Positions 1 through 6,833 of a stretch of 15,780 bases of DNA are shown here, piece by piece; position 1 is the stretch's first letter; the number at the start of each line of letters is the position of its first letter. The notes beneath the pieces were generated by a model, which was given only the letters and a program-made list of their open reading frames with translations, was not told the DNA's origin and did no database searches. This DNA comes from Pseudomonadota bacterium (lineage in GTDB: Bacteria > Pseudomonadota > Gammaproteobacteria > Steroidobacterales > Woeseiaceae): the NCBI GenBank assembly GCA_022567775.1, contig JADFGH010000005.1:1-15780 (forward strand), written 5' to 3'. The translations under genes were made by a program, and so were the position numbers.

Positions 1-272
1 CGCGCGCTGAGTTGCCGTACCAGTTCGTGATTCAGTTTAAGTTCCTCGTTTTCATGGAGTGCGCGGCGCAGATGCAATGAACATTCGACTTTGCCGCGTT
101 TGATTGCCGCGGCGATCTGTTGCCGAAACTCGACCTCCCTGGGCCGCAATTCATCGGGCAGACGGAACTGAACGTCCAGGTAGCGATGATTGACCGCCCG
201 CAATTCACAGGTCAGGGTACCGAATGGCGATTCGGCCGCCTCGCGGGCGAATCCGGTCATACTGTGCAACAT
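1..272 (-). CDS. yicC: YicC-family endoribonuclease, N-terminal part (cut by window edge)
   Basis: Reading the minus strand from the ATG at 272 gives a protein starting MLHSMTGFARE, followed by LTCELRAVNHRYLDV, LPDELRPREVEFRQQI and IKRGKVECSLHLRR. These are the conserved N-terminal blocks of YicC proteins. About 90 codons are present and the C-terminal two thirds lie beyond base 1. The family is known as a metal-dependent endoribonuclease involved in RNA turnover, and in many gammaproteobacteria it lies divergent from rph, as here with one gene between. The start is supported by GAGAGG about 8 bases upstream. A second in-frame ATG at 260 (MTGFAR) is possible but has no better ribosome site. 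The family assignment is secure; the function comes from family knowledge. Confidence 0.93.
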   Translation of the reverse strand, partial: MLHSMTGFAREAAESPFGTLTCELRAVNHRYLDVQFRLPDELRPREVEFRQQIAAAIKRGKVECSLHLRRALHENEELKLNHELVRQLSA

Positions 273-367
273 TGGAAACCTCTCTGTTAATTAATTTGTG
301 TTTGCAGGCCAGTCCGCCCACAGTCTTCGTTAAGGGTACCTCTAAATACCTGTCGTGGCCGCGGCTT

Positions 368-390
368 GCAGGAGCGGCTTCAGCCGCGAA
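368..390 (+). repeat. REP-like palindromic element, single copy
   Basis: A GCAGGAG head is followed by the hairpin GCGGCT-TC-AGCCGC (374-387) and then GAA. The layout, a GTAG-like head before a GC-rich imperfect palindrome, matches REP sequences common between genes of gammaproteobacteria. It resembles the copies at 6056-6198 in its head but has a different stem, so it would be another subfamily. It lies in the yicC/phosphatase divergent gap. A further small palindrome, CGAACCCGGTTCG (396-408), follows directly. Confidence 0.5.
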
Positions 391-474
391 TGGCTCGAAC
401 CCGGTTCGGGGCAAAAGCGCCTCCTAACGACTTATCGCGAATGAAAGTGAGCAAAAACAAGCTGAATATTCTAA

Positions 475-518
475 GCTGGCCGACCCACGCCGGCCAGCAG
501 TATTAGTCAGCGACTGAC
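475..518 (+). promoter_or_regulatory. Two hairpins in the phosphatase leader
   Basis: GCTGGCCG (475-482) and CGGCCAGC (491-498) form a perfect 8-bp stem with an 8-base loop. A second small stem, GTCAG-CGA-CTGAC (506-518), ends directly against the ATG at 519. No Shine-Dalgarno-like purine run is seen where one would be expected. The structures could be an operator or an RNA leader fold limiting translation. That role is inference; only the symmetry is seen. Confidence 0.35.
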
Positions 519-1265
519 ATGAAAATTGAATACGCAAAAGTCTCAGCGCTCGGTGACCGGAATGACAACCAGGACCGGGCGGCGATCGTGGTGGCTGAGG
601 ATGCGGCGATCATGCTCGTGTTTGATGGCATGGGTGGTCACGAGAACGGCGCCCAGGCTGCCGAAGCTGGCCTCAGGGTCGTGCAGGATTTGTTTATGGC
701 GTCTGATCTGCCACTGTTCGATCCGCAGGGATTCCTCAATATGTCCATGTCCCGCGCCCATGATGAAGTCGTCAGGATCGGGGCCGATGTCGCCGTGGAT
801 TTTCGGCCGCGCGCCACCTGCGCCATCTGTCTCATCCAGGAAAGCGGTGCCTGGTGGGGTCACATCGGTGACAGCAGGATCTACCACATGCGCGACGGTC
901 AACTGATTACGCGCTCCAGGGATCACAGCCATGTAGAGGTCCTCATTCAGGAGGGTGCAATAACGGAGGAAGAAGCACTCGACCATCCTATGCGCAATTT
1001 TGTGGAATGCTGCATTGGCGGGGATGCGCCGGTTCCGGACATGAGCATTACGCGAAAAATGCCACTCGAAGCCGGCGACGTACTACTGGTATGCACCGAC
1101 GGACTCTGGTCCGGGATGACCGACAATCAAATGGCTGAGATTGCGACCAGTTCGGCCAACAATCTCGCCGACAACCTCAAAGCGCTAAGCGTCAAAGCAC
1201 TGACGGCGAACGCGCCATACAGCGACAATACAACGGGTACCGCGCTACAGTGGCTCGGGGAGTAA
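519..1265 (+). CDS. PP2C-family serine/threonine protein phosphatase
   Basis: This is a 248-aa soluble protein, the normal size for a single-domain bacterial PP2C. The metal-binding and catalytic motifs appear in order: GDRNDNQDR (residues 12-20), the hallmark FDGMGGH (35-41), GHIGDSRIY (114-122), RDHSHV (134-139), VCTDGLW (191-197) and the C-terminal SDNTTG (235-240). All the expected aspartates are present, so the enzyme should be active as a Mn/Mg-dependent phosphatase of phospho-Ser/Thr proteins. No signal peptide or membrane segment is visible. It sits between yicC and rph, 97 bases before rph and on the same strand. No partner kinase lies in the window. The ATG at 519 has no clear ribosome site, but no better start exists. 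The substrate is unknown. Confidence 0.92.
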   Translation: MKIEYAKVSALGDRNDNQDRAAIVVAEDAAIMLVFDGMGGHENGAQAAEAGLRVVQDLFMASDLPLFDPQGFLNMSMSRAHDEVVRIGADVAVDFRPRATCAICLIQESGAWWGHIGDSRIYHMRDGQLITRSRDHSHVEVLIQEGAITEEEALDHPMRNFVECCIGGDAPVPDMSITRKMPLEAGDVLLVCTDGLWSGMTDNQMAEIATSSANNLADNLKALSVKALTANAPYSDNTTGTALQWLGE

Positions 1266-1362
1266 ACTTCCCGCTAGCGACGTTGCCTGCAATCAGCCGT
1301 TGAAAAACCCATGCATGGCCTTCGCAACAATCTGCTGCTCACAAGAACAAAGGGAGAAACGA

Positions 1363-2085
1363 ATGCGACCCAGTGGCCGCGCCCCGGACGAATTAAGGCC
1401 GGTGCAATTCATCACTAATTACACCAGGTATGCCGCCGGCAGCGTCCTGGCAGAATTCGGTGGCACTCGGGTATTGTGTACGGCAAGCGTTGAGCATCGT
1501 GTCCCACCCTGGATGCGCGGCAATGGCCGCGGCTGGGTAACCGCCGAGTACGGCATGTTGCCTGGCTCAACGCATACGCGCTCGGCAAGAGAGGCTGCGC
1601 GTGGCAAGCAGAGCGGACGCACGCAGGAGATCCAGCGCCTGATCGGCAGATCATTGCGGGCAGCAACAGATCTCGAGGCGCTTGGTGAACGAACGGTGAC
1701 GCTCGACTGTGATGTTTTACAAGCGGATGGCGGCACGCGAACGGCGGCGATCAGCGGCGCATACGTTGCCCTGGTACTGGCCATGAATGATCTATGCGTC
1801 AGAAATGAAATCAGGAAGAACCCGGTACACGGTCATATCGCTGCAGTGTCGGTAGGCATCTACCAGGGAACGCCGATTCTCGATCTCGATTACGAAGAAG
1901 ATTCGGCAGCGGAAACGGACATGAACATCGTTATGAACGAGGCCAGCCGCTTTATCGAAGTGCAGGGCACTGCCGAAGGCCACGCATTCAATCGCGAGGA
2001 ATTCGATGCGATGCTCGAGCTTGCCAGCAAAGGTATTGCCGAAGTAATCGAGCATCAAAACACAGCGATTGCGCACACAGCCTGA
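1363..2085 (+). CDS. rph: Ribonuclease PH
   Basis: This 240-aa protein is colinear with RNase [16 protein letters not shown] at the start, [58 protein letters not shown] and [15 protein letters not shown]. It is a phosphorolytic 3'-5' exoribonuclease that trims tRNA 3' ends as a hexameric ring. The frame stays open 63 bases further upstream, but I chose the ATG at 1363 because the family begins MRP and AGGGAGA lies about 6 bases before it. The C-terminus is intact, unlike the frameshifted gene of E. coli K-12. rdgB follows 13 bases after the stop, so cotranscription is likely. Confidence 0.97.
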   Translation: MRPSGRAPDELRPVQFITNYTRYAAGSVLAEFGGTRVLCTASVEHRVPPWMRGNGRGWVTAEYGMLPGSTHTRSAREAARGKQSGRTQEIQRLIGRSLRAATDLEALGERTVTLDCDVLQADGGTRTAAISGAYVALVLAMNDLCVRNEIRKNPVHGHIAAVSVGIYQGTPILDLDYEEDSAAETDMNIVMNEASRFIEVQGTAEGHAFNREEFDAMLELASKGIAEVIEHQNTAIAHTA

Positions 2086-2098
2086 CAGGTGCTATGAA

Positions 2099-2716
2099 GT
2101 GCTGCCGTTATCAAGAATCGTTTTCGCAAGCGGCAACCCGGGTAAGATTCGCGAGGTCGGCGACATTTTCGTGGATCAGGATATTTCGATCGTTCCGCAG
2201 AGAGAATTCGCAATCGAGTCTCCGGAAGAGACCGGGACTACTTTCGCTGACAATGCCCTGTTGAAAGCTCGCCATGCAGCGGCCCGATCAGGATTGCCGG
2301 CAATGGCTGACGATTCCGGAATTGTTGTTGATGCGCTTGGCGGGGGCCCCGGTGTCAGGTCCGCACGCTACGCCGGGGAACAAGCGACAGACGACCAAAA
2401 CGTAGACAAACTGCTTCAGGAACTCGCGGATGTGCCTGATGCGCAGCGCGGTGGGGGTTTTCATTGCGCGGCTGTGCTGGTCTTTCCCGAGCGCGACGTT
2501 GCACCGCTCATCGTGGAGGCAGTGTGGCGCGGGAAGATCCTGCGCGAAAGAGCGGGTGAAGGCGGCTTCGGCTATGACCCCGTATTTCTCGATCTGTCTT
2601 CAGGCAAGACCGGCGCGCAAATGACCCGGGAAGAAAAAAACTGTGTAAGTCATCGTGGTAAGGCCTTCTGCGAATTGAAAAACCTTCTGCTGACAATGCG
2701 GCATGAAAACCGATGA
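2099..2716 (+). CDS. rdgB: RdgB/HAM1 non-canonical purine NTP pyrophosphatase
   Basis: The protein of about 205 aa carries the family motifs VFASGNPGKIRE (8-19), SPEETGTTFADNALLKARHA, MADDSGIVVDALGGGPGVRSARYAG, GEGGFGYDPVF and SHRGKA. It hydrolyses dITP, ITP and XTP to the monophosphates and so keeps deaminated purines out of DNA and RNA. There is no in-frame ATG near the N-terminus. The frame could begin at TTG 2069, inside rph, but GTG 2099 has AGG at 2087-2089 with good spacing and gives the usual length, so I chose it. The stop overlaps the hemW start (ATGA at 2713-2716), which implies translational coupling. Confidence 0.95.
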   Translation: MLPLSRIVFASGNPGKIREVGDIFVDQDISIVPQREFAIESPEETGTTFADNALLKARHAAARSGLPAMADDSGIVVDALGGGPGVRSARYAGEQATDDQNVDKLLQELADVPDAQRGGGFHCAAVLVFPERDVAPLIVEAVWRGKILRERAGEGGFGYDPVFLDLSSGKTGAQMTREEKNCVSHRGKAFCELKNLLLTMRHENR

Positions 2717-3867
2717 CAATCAAATTGCCGCCATTGTCCCTGTACATACACCTACCCTGGTGTGTTCGAAAATGCCCGTATTGCGACTTCAACTCGCATG
2801 CGGCGGGTGATAGTGCGCCGCGCAGCCGCTATGTCGCGGCGCTACTCGATGATCTTGCGAGCGAAGCCGAGCGGGCTGATGGCAGGACGGTAGAAAGTAT
2901 TTTCCTTGGCGGCGGCACCCCGAGCCTGTTTGCGCCGGAAGAGATCGGGCAAATTATTGACGCGGCGAAAAATGATCTTGAGGTTGCCGCCGACTGCGAA
3001 ATCACGATGGAGGCGAACCCGGGAACGGTCGAGCGGGGAGACCTTGCAGGTTTCCGCCAGGCCGGTGTGAATCGTATATCGCTGGGGGCGCAGAGTTTCA
3101 ACAACGAAATGCTGCGGGCACTTGGGCGCATTCATGATGCCGACGATAGTCTCGCGGCCTTTGACGCTGCGTGTGCAGCCGGTTTCGACAGCATCAATAT
3201 TGATCTCATGTTTGCATTGCCGGGGCAGAGTCTGCAAGCGGCGATCGAGGATATTGAGCAGGTTTGCGGGCTGAAGCCGCCGCATATCTCCTACTATCAA
3301 CTCACCCTGGAGCCGAACACGATTTTCTTCAAACGCCCGCCGGAAAACTTGCCGGATGATGATCTGAGCTGGGAAATGCAGGAGCACTGTCAGCGGTTGC
3401 TACGGGATGCAGGCTACCAGCAATATGAGATTTCCGCGTTCGCAACAGAGGGGCATCGCTGCCGCCATAATCTGAACTACTGGACTTTCGGTGACTACCT
3501 GGCAGTCGGCGCCGGAGCCCACGGCAAGGTCACAGGCCTGGATGGCGTTATCAGGCGCTACCAGAAGCCGGCGCACCCGCTTAGCTATATCGAGCAAATG
3601 CTCGAGGGGACATTCAAGCCACTGTTGCAGACCTTGAATGAACAGGACGCTGGATTTGAGTACCTGCTGAACGCGCTGAGACTATCGGCCGGATTTTCAG
3701 AATCGGCATTCTCGGGCAGCACCGGCCTGCAGATTGACGCAATCGAGGAGCCGCTGGCGAAGGCAAAAGCCGATGGTCTTATCCAGGAATCCGCTAGCGG
3801 CGTGTGGCAGCCAACGCCGCTGGGATTCCGTTTTCTGAATGACCTCCAGGCCCGATTTCTGCCCTGA
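2713..3867 (+). CDS. hemW: HemW, radical SAM heme chaperone
   Basis: This is a 384-aa radical SAM protein. The N-terminal LYIHLPWCVRKCPYCDF holds the CxxxCxxC iron-sulfur motif (Cys17, Cys21, Cys24), followed by Asp-Phe. HemN oxidases have a further Cys after CxxC, so this pattern marks HemW instead. Further motifs are SIFLGGGTPSLF, EANPGT, GVNRISLGAQSF and RHNLNYW (251-257), a HemW signature. Many annotations call it an oxygen-independent coproporphyrinogen oxidase; family work shows a heme-binding chaperone that inserts heme into target enzymes. It overlaps rdgB by four bases. No clear terminator hairpin follows the stop. Confidence 0.95.
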   Translation: MTIKLPPLSLYIHLPWCVRKCPYCDFNSHAAGDSAPRSRYVAALLDDLASEAERADGRTVESIFLGGGTPSLFAPEEIGQIIDAAKNDLEVAADCEITMEANPGTVERGDLAGFRQAGVNRISLGAQSFNNEMLRALGRIHDADDSLAAFDAACAAGFDSINIDLMFALPGQSLQAAIEDIEQVCGLKPPHISYYQLTLEPNTIFFKRPPENLPDDDLSWEMQEHCQRLLRDAGYQQYEISAFATEGHRCRHNLNYWTFGDYLAVGAGAHGKVTGLDGVIRRYQKPAHPLSYIEQMLEGTFKPLLQTLNEQDAGFEYLLNALRLSAGFSESAFSGSTGLQIDAIEEPLAKAKADGLIQESASGVWQPTPLGFRFLNDLQARFLP

Positions 3868-3979
3868 GTTGCCGCAGGTTTGACTACTTTTTGAGCAGCA
3901 TTTGCCGTGGTTTACCGAAGAACGGATGTCGCTTTTTATGCACAACTGATCGCGGATGCCTATTTTTTCCGTGTAATAG

Positions 3980-3996
3980 GAGCTGAAATTCAGCTC
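3980..3996. repeat. 17-base palindrome
   Basis: GAGCTGAA-A-TTCAGCTC is a perfect 8-bp inverted repeat around one base. It sits about 260 bases before rpmE and 112 after hemW. It could bind a dimeric regulator or be a short hairpin after hemW, but it has no T-tract behind it. I do not recognise a known operator. Confidence 0.4.
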
Positions 3997-4121
3997 GACT
4001 GTGCGAAAGTCAACACAACTCGTTGATTTATAAGATTTTGACTAATTGAACATAAAATAGACACTTTAGAAACCCTGCTTTAAAAATCCCTACTTAGCTC
4101 ACTCACTCAATTTTTTTCCAC

Positions 4122-4152
4122 AGACTTATCCACAGGAATTGTGGATAAGTCT
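4122..4152. repeat. 13-bp perfect inverted repeat built from two DnaA boxes
   Basis: The left arm (4122-4134) and right arm (4140-4152) are exact reverse complements of 13 bp around the loop GGAAT. Each arm contains TTATCCACA. A run of seven T (4111-4117) lies before it, not after, and the other strand has A's after the stem, so it does not read as a terminator in either direction. It would lie in the rpmE leader if transcription starts in the AT-rich tract. Confidence 0.75.
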
Positions 4153-4241
4153 CAAGCCCCGGAATCGGCCACTTGCGACAGTCGCGGCTTCGCTATATCC
4201 TACGCGCCCTTTGCGCACCGCAGCACCTCAGGACGAGCCAA

Positions 4242-4445
4242 ATGAAAGCCGAGATTCATCCCGCCTACAACGATATCAAGGTTACCTGTAGCTGCGGCAA
4301 CGAATTCACAACCCGCTCCACGCTTGGCGAGGACCTCCTCATCGAAGTGTGCTCGGCATGTCATCCTTTCTATACCGGCAAGCAGAAAATCATTGATACC
4401 GGCGGGCGGGTAGACAAGTTCCGGCGCAAGTACGGTATCAGCTAG
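4242..4445 (+). CDS. rpmE: 50S ribosomal protein L31, zinc-binding type
   Basis: This 67-aa protein starts MKAEIHPAY and contains [14 protein letters not shown] and [15 protein letters not shown]. The four cysteines (16, 18, 37, 40) make it the zinc-ribbon (C+) form of L31, which bridges the two ribosomal subunits. The C-terminal [12 protein letters not shown] is typical. The frame is open 69 bases further upstream, but the family begins at this ATG and AGGA lies about 9 bases before it. It appears to be a single-gene unit with long gaps on both sides. Confidence 0.97.
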   Translation: MKAEIHPAYNDIKVTCSCGNEFTTRSTLGEDLLIEVCSACHPFYTGKQKIIDTGGRVDKFRRKYGIS

Positions 4446-4515
4446 GTATTTTTGGCGCCGCAGGGCAATCCTCTGCCGCCATCATTTGCTCGAACCGCCG
4501 GCTTCCGGCACGATG

Positions 4516-4539
4516 GGGCAGTTTGCCCACGCGGTTTTT
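4516..4539 (+). terminator. Possible weak terminator after rpmE
   Basis: GGGCA-GTT-TGCCC (4516-4528) is a 5-bp hairpin followed six bases later by five T's (4535-4539). The stem is short and the T-run is displaced, so this is only a candidate. It lies 70 bases after the rpmE stop. Confidence 0.25.
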
Positions 4540-4672
4540 CTGCGCGGCGCTCGGGCGGTGGTCTGACCTTTAATTGCGATGTTCGCGGTGGTGACGCAGG
4601 GACCAGCTGTGTCACCTTGAATCGGTCCGTGCTTGCCAAAAACGATTTTCGGAAAGGATTGCGACCGGGACG

Positions 4673-4690
4673 CGGCAATCATGATTGCCG
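4673..4690. promoter_or_regulatory. 18-bp perfect palindrome in the gltA leader
   Basis: CGGCAATCATGATTGCCG reads the same on both strands and ends 30 bases before the gltA start. A second stem, GCCGG-TTCGCT-GCCGGC shares its right edge and reaches close to the ribosome site AAGGA (4705-4709). It could be an operator for a dimeric regulator or a leader hairpin. No named regulator consensus is recognised. Confidence 0.45.
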
Positions 4691-4720
4691 GTTCGCTGCC
4701 GGCCAAGGATCGAAAACTCT

Positions 4721-6016
4721 ATGAGCAAAGACGTATATACGCTGACCAGCCCTGAGGGCAAGACCACTGAACTTCCGGTTCGCAATGGCACGATGGGGCC
4801 CAGGGTCGTTGACATTGGCAAGCTTTACCGGGAGCAGGGGGTATTCACCTATGACCCCGGATTCGTCTCCACTGGCAGTTGCGAAAGCGAAATTACGTTC
4901 ATTGACGGTGACAAGGGCCTGCTCATGTACCGGGGTTATCCGGTGGAGCAGCTTGCCGCGCACTCCAGTTTCATAGAAGTCGCCTATCTCCTTCTATACA
5001 GTGAGCTGCCGAGTGCAGACCAGTTGGCCGAATTTGAAGAGTCCATTCGCAGGCACACGATGCTCAACGAGGGCATGCTGCGATTCTTCAACGGCTTTCG
5101 TTACGACGCCCATCCGATGGCCGTTTTGTCAGCGGTAGTGGGATCCATGTCGGCTTACTATCACGACACGATGGACGTAAACGATCAGCGCGCCAGGGAA
5201 GTTTTCACTCATCGCATTCTTGCCAAGTTGCCGACGATTGCTGCAGCCGCGCATAAACTGACCGCCGGGCAGCCCTATGTCTATCCGCGCAACGATCTTA
5301 GCTACTCGGAAAACCTGCTGCATATGCTATTCGCCGTGCCGGCGGAGACTTACGAAATCAACGAGGTTGCCGCACAGGCGCTTGACCTGCTGTTTATCCT
5401 GCATGCTGATCACGAACAAAATTGTTCGACGTCGACAGTACGCATGGCCGGCAGTTCGGGTGCCAATCCTTACTCCGCTATCGCCGCCGGCATCGCTGCA
5501 CTCTGGGGACCGGCACACGGTGGCGCGAACGAGGCAGTGCTGCGTATGCTCAAGGAGATCGGCACCGCCAGGAATATTCCGAAGTATGTCGCAAAGGCCA
5601 AAGACAAGGATGACCCGTTCAGGTTGATGGGCTTTGGGCACCGCGTATACAAGAATTTTGATCCGCGGGCGACGATCATTCGCGACATGTGCCACAAGGT
5701 TCTCGCGCAAAATGGACAGCAGGACGCGCCGCTTTTCGAACTGGCGTTGAGACTCGAGGAAATGGCACTGAAGGACGAGTACTTTATTGAAAAGAATCTT
5801 TATCCGAATGTCGACTTCTATTCGGGTATTATCTACCGCGCACTGGGAATACCGACATCGATGTTCACCGTCATGTTCGCCATTGGCAGAACAGTGGGCT
5901 GGGTTGCACACTGGCGAGAAATGATCAGGGACCCGAATGGCCGCATCAGCAGACCGAGACAGTTATACACCGGGTCACAGCAGCGCGACTATATGGCCAT
6001 CGAAAAACGCGGTTAA
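4721..6016 (+). CDS. gltA: Type II citrate synthase
   Basis: This 431-aa protein matches the gammaproteobacterial hexameric, NADH-sensitive citrate synthase (E. coli 427 aa). It condenses acetyl-CoA and oxaloacetate at the entry of the TCA cycle. Catalytic residues are visible: His266 in GPAHGGAN, His307 in MGFGHRVYK and Asp365 in VDFYSGI, equivalent to E. coli His264, His305 and Asp362. [15 protein letters not shown] and RPRQLYTG are further hallmarks. An upstream in-frame TTG exists at 4685, but ATG 4721 with AAGGA 11 bases before it gives the usual MSKDVYTL start. Its neighbours are not TCA genes. It converges on the mrcA unit. Confidence 0.97.
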   Translation: MSKDVYTLTSPEGKTTELPVRNGTMGPRVVDIGKLYREQGVFTYDPGFVSTGSCESEITFIDGDKGLLMYRGYPVEQLAAHSSFIEVAYLLLYSELPSADQLAEFEESIRRHTMLNEGMLRFFNGFRYDAHPMAVLSAVVGSMSAYYHDTMDVNDQRAREVFTHRILAKLPTIAAAAHKLTAGQPYVYPRNDLSYSENLLHMLFAVPAETYEINEVAAQALDLLFILHADHEQNCSTSTVRMAGSSGANPYSAIAAGIAALWGPAHGGANEAVLRMLKEIGTARNIPKYVAKAKDKDDPFRLMGFGHRVYKNFDPRATIIRDMCHKVLAQNGQQDAPLFELALRLEEMALKDEYFIEKNLYPNVDFYSGIIYRALGIPTSMFTVMFAIGRTVGWVAHWREMIRDPNGRISRPRQLYTGSQQRDYMAIEKRG

Positions 6017-6055
6017 TTTGGCTTGTCTCTCCGACAATAATTGTAGGAAGGGATC

Positions 6056-6198
6056 GTAGGAGCTCGCCCCAGCGAGCGACAAATATTGAAGGGCATGTTA
6101 GGAAACATGCCCTTCAATGTTTGCCAAGCATGATTCAACCACTCCCAGTCAAAGAACATCGCTCGCTGGGGCGAGCTCCTACAGGCGGGCTCCTACAG
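6056..6198. repeat. Paired REP-like elements in inverted orientation (BIME-like)
   Basis: Bases 6056-6079 and 6159-6182 are perfect 24-bp inverted copies. Each begins with the head GTAGGAG followed by the stem GCTCGC-CCCA-GCGAGC. On the minus strand a third, truncated head (GTAGGAGCCCGCC) lies at 6185-6197, directly beside the second copy. A GTAG tetranucleotide before a GC-rich palindrome is the hallmark of REP elements mobilised by RAYT (REP-associated tyrosine) transposases. The position between two converging genes is also typical. No RAYT gene is in the window. Confidence 0.8.
6080..6123. terminator. Long hairpin between converging gltA and mrcA units
   Basis: Arms 6080-6099 and 6104-6123 pair over 20 bp with one mismatch near the base, around the loop AGGA. 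The inner 14 bp (TTGAAGGGCATGTT and its complement) are perfect. It has no T-run of note on either side, so it may act as a bidirectional transcript end or as an RNA 3'-end protecting structure, not as a textbook intrinsic terminator. It lies inside the REP pair. Confidence 0.55.
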
Positions 6199-6200
6199 TA

Positions 6201-6809
6201 TCAGGTCTCTAACAATCTCAGGATGGCATTCCTGTCCGCCCGCCGCATCGGCTTGCCGTCGACCGGGCTGATCGGCGCCTGACGCACACCGTCGACCGGG
6301 AATACGGTCGCCTCGATTGCCGATTCATCCTGGGTGAAGCGAAACGCAGCAAACGTTTCGGCGCGATCTCTGCGACTCTTCAGGCGGCGTTCGAATGGCT
6401 GATACTGCACCGAGCACCCCTGCAACCGATTTGCCACCATCTCGGCGTTGTCTGCAAAGACATGCAGGTTCACAGCAGAGTTTGCGCTGGCAGTACCGTG
6501 CAACACCGGCCCGACCAGGCGTGGTGCGAACGCCACCAGTAATTCCATCGCAGACAAGGCCGCACGTCGCAGGACGCGAAGCAAATCGACATGCGATTCT
6601 CTGCCGAATAACTGCAAGTGTTCACCGACCGCTTTTTCAATTTCAGTGTTTCCCGGCAATGATCCGCGCTCACTCATGCCCAGCCGCGCGGCTGCCTTGA
6701 TCTTGGCAACGTGGTAATCCTCGATGCCCTGCTCGACGATGATACGCGCGGCCTCCTGCGCGAGAACCTGTCTTGCGCGGTCACCATCGTTTACCTGCCG
6801 TCTGGACAT
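6201..6809 (-). CDS. Conserved protein of unknown function, downstream of mrcA
   Basis: This 202-aa soluble protein has no signal or membrane segment. The N-terminal third (about 10-65) is helical and charged: RARQVLAQEAARIIVEQGI, DYHVAKIKAAARLG, LPGNTEIEKAV. The middle has LVGPVLHGTASANSAVNLHVFAD (98-120, described here as three adjoining blocks: LVGPVLHGTA, SANSAV, NLHVFAD). The end has EATVFPVDGVRQ and SPVDGKPMRRA. The middle block resembles the GS...DxD core of minimal nucleotidyltransferases with both acidic residues replaced (Asn114, His116). I recall similar uncharacterised proteins in other gammaproteobacteria, some loosely called nucleotidyltransferases, but cannot confirm. It starts 24 bases after the mrcA stop, so the two are probably cotranscribed. 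The function is unknown. Confidence 0.8.
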   Translation of the reverse strand: MSRRQVNDGDRARQVLAQEAARIIVEQGIEDYHVAKIKAAARLGMSERGSLPGNTEIEKAVGEHLQLFGRESHVDLLRVLRRAALSAMELLVAFAPRLVGPVLHGTASANSAVNLHVFADNAEMVANRLQGCSVQYQPFERRLKSRRDRAETFAAFRFTQDESAIEATVFPVDGVRQAPISPVDGKPMRRADRNAILRLLET

Positions 6810-6833
6810 TGTCTGCTGAGTATCCTGTAGTCC

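Larger units (their letters stand above)
3936..4152. promoter_or_regulatory. Cluster of four DnaA-box 9-mers around an AT-rich tract
   Basis: Matches to the DnaA consensus TTWTNCACA are TTATGCACA (3936-3944, plus), TTTTCCACA (4114-4122, plus), TTATCCACA (4126-4134, plus) and TTATCCACA on the minus strand (4140-4148). The last two are identical to the strongest E. coli oriC boxes. About 100 AT-rich bases lie between the first box and the other three. A TTATNCACA site is expected only about once per 33 kb by chance over both strands, so three in 213 bases is not random. An origin-like element, a DnaA-titrating site and a DnaA-controlled promoter for rpmE are all possible. Only one GATC site is seen in the region (3949-3952). 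Confidence 0.6.
3868..4241. other. Non-coding gap between hemW and rpmE
   Basis: This stretch of 374 bases has no convincing gene. The first 70 bases have ordinary composition. A 17-base palindrome lies at 3980-3996 and an AT-rich tract at about 4015-4117. A DnaA-box cluster follows and then about 90 GC-richer bases of rpmE leader. No good paired -35/-10 promoter could be assigned, although the AT-rich tract is the natural place for the rpmE promoter. Confidence 0.7.

Noticed and set aside
543..986. 147-aa minus-strand frame inside the PP2C gene
   Set aside because: It is antisense to a motif-complete phosphatase, with no ribosome site and no known family.
2713..3867. Annotation of this gene as HemN coproporphyrinogen oxidase
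   Set aside because: The CxxxCxxC motif is followed by Asp-Phe and lacks the extra Cys of HemN, and RHNLNYW is typical of HemW.
4122..4152. Reading the DnaA-box palindrome as an intrinsic terminator
   Set aside because: The T-run precedes the stem on the plus strand, and the minus strand has A's after it, so neither direction has the stem-then-T layout.
4452..4724. 90-aa plus-strand frame between rpmE and gltA
   Set aside because: It overlaps the gltA start, has no family resemblance and lies in a region with leader structures; not a convincing gene.
5327..5911. 194-aa minus-strand open frame inside gltA
   Set aside because: It lies wholly within a well-supported citrate synthase gene and its product has no family features; it is a codon-bias shadow.
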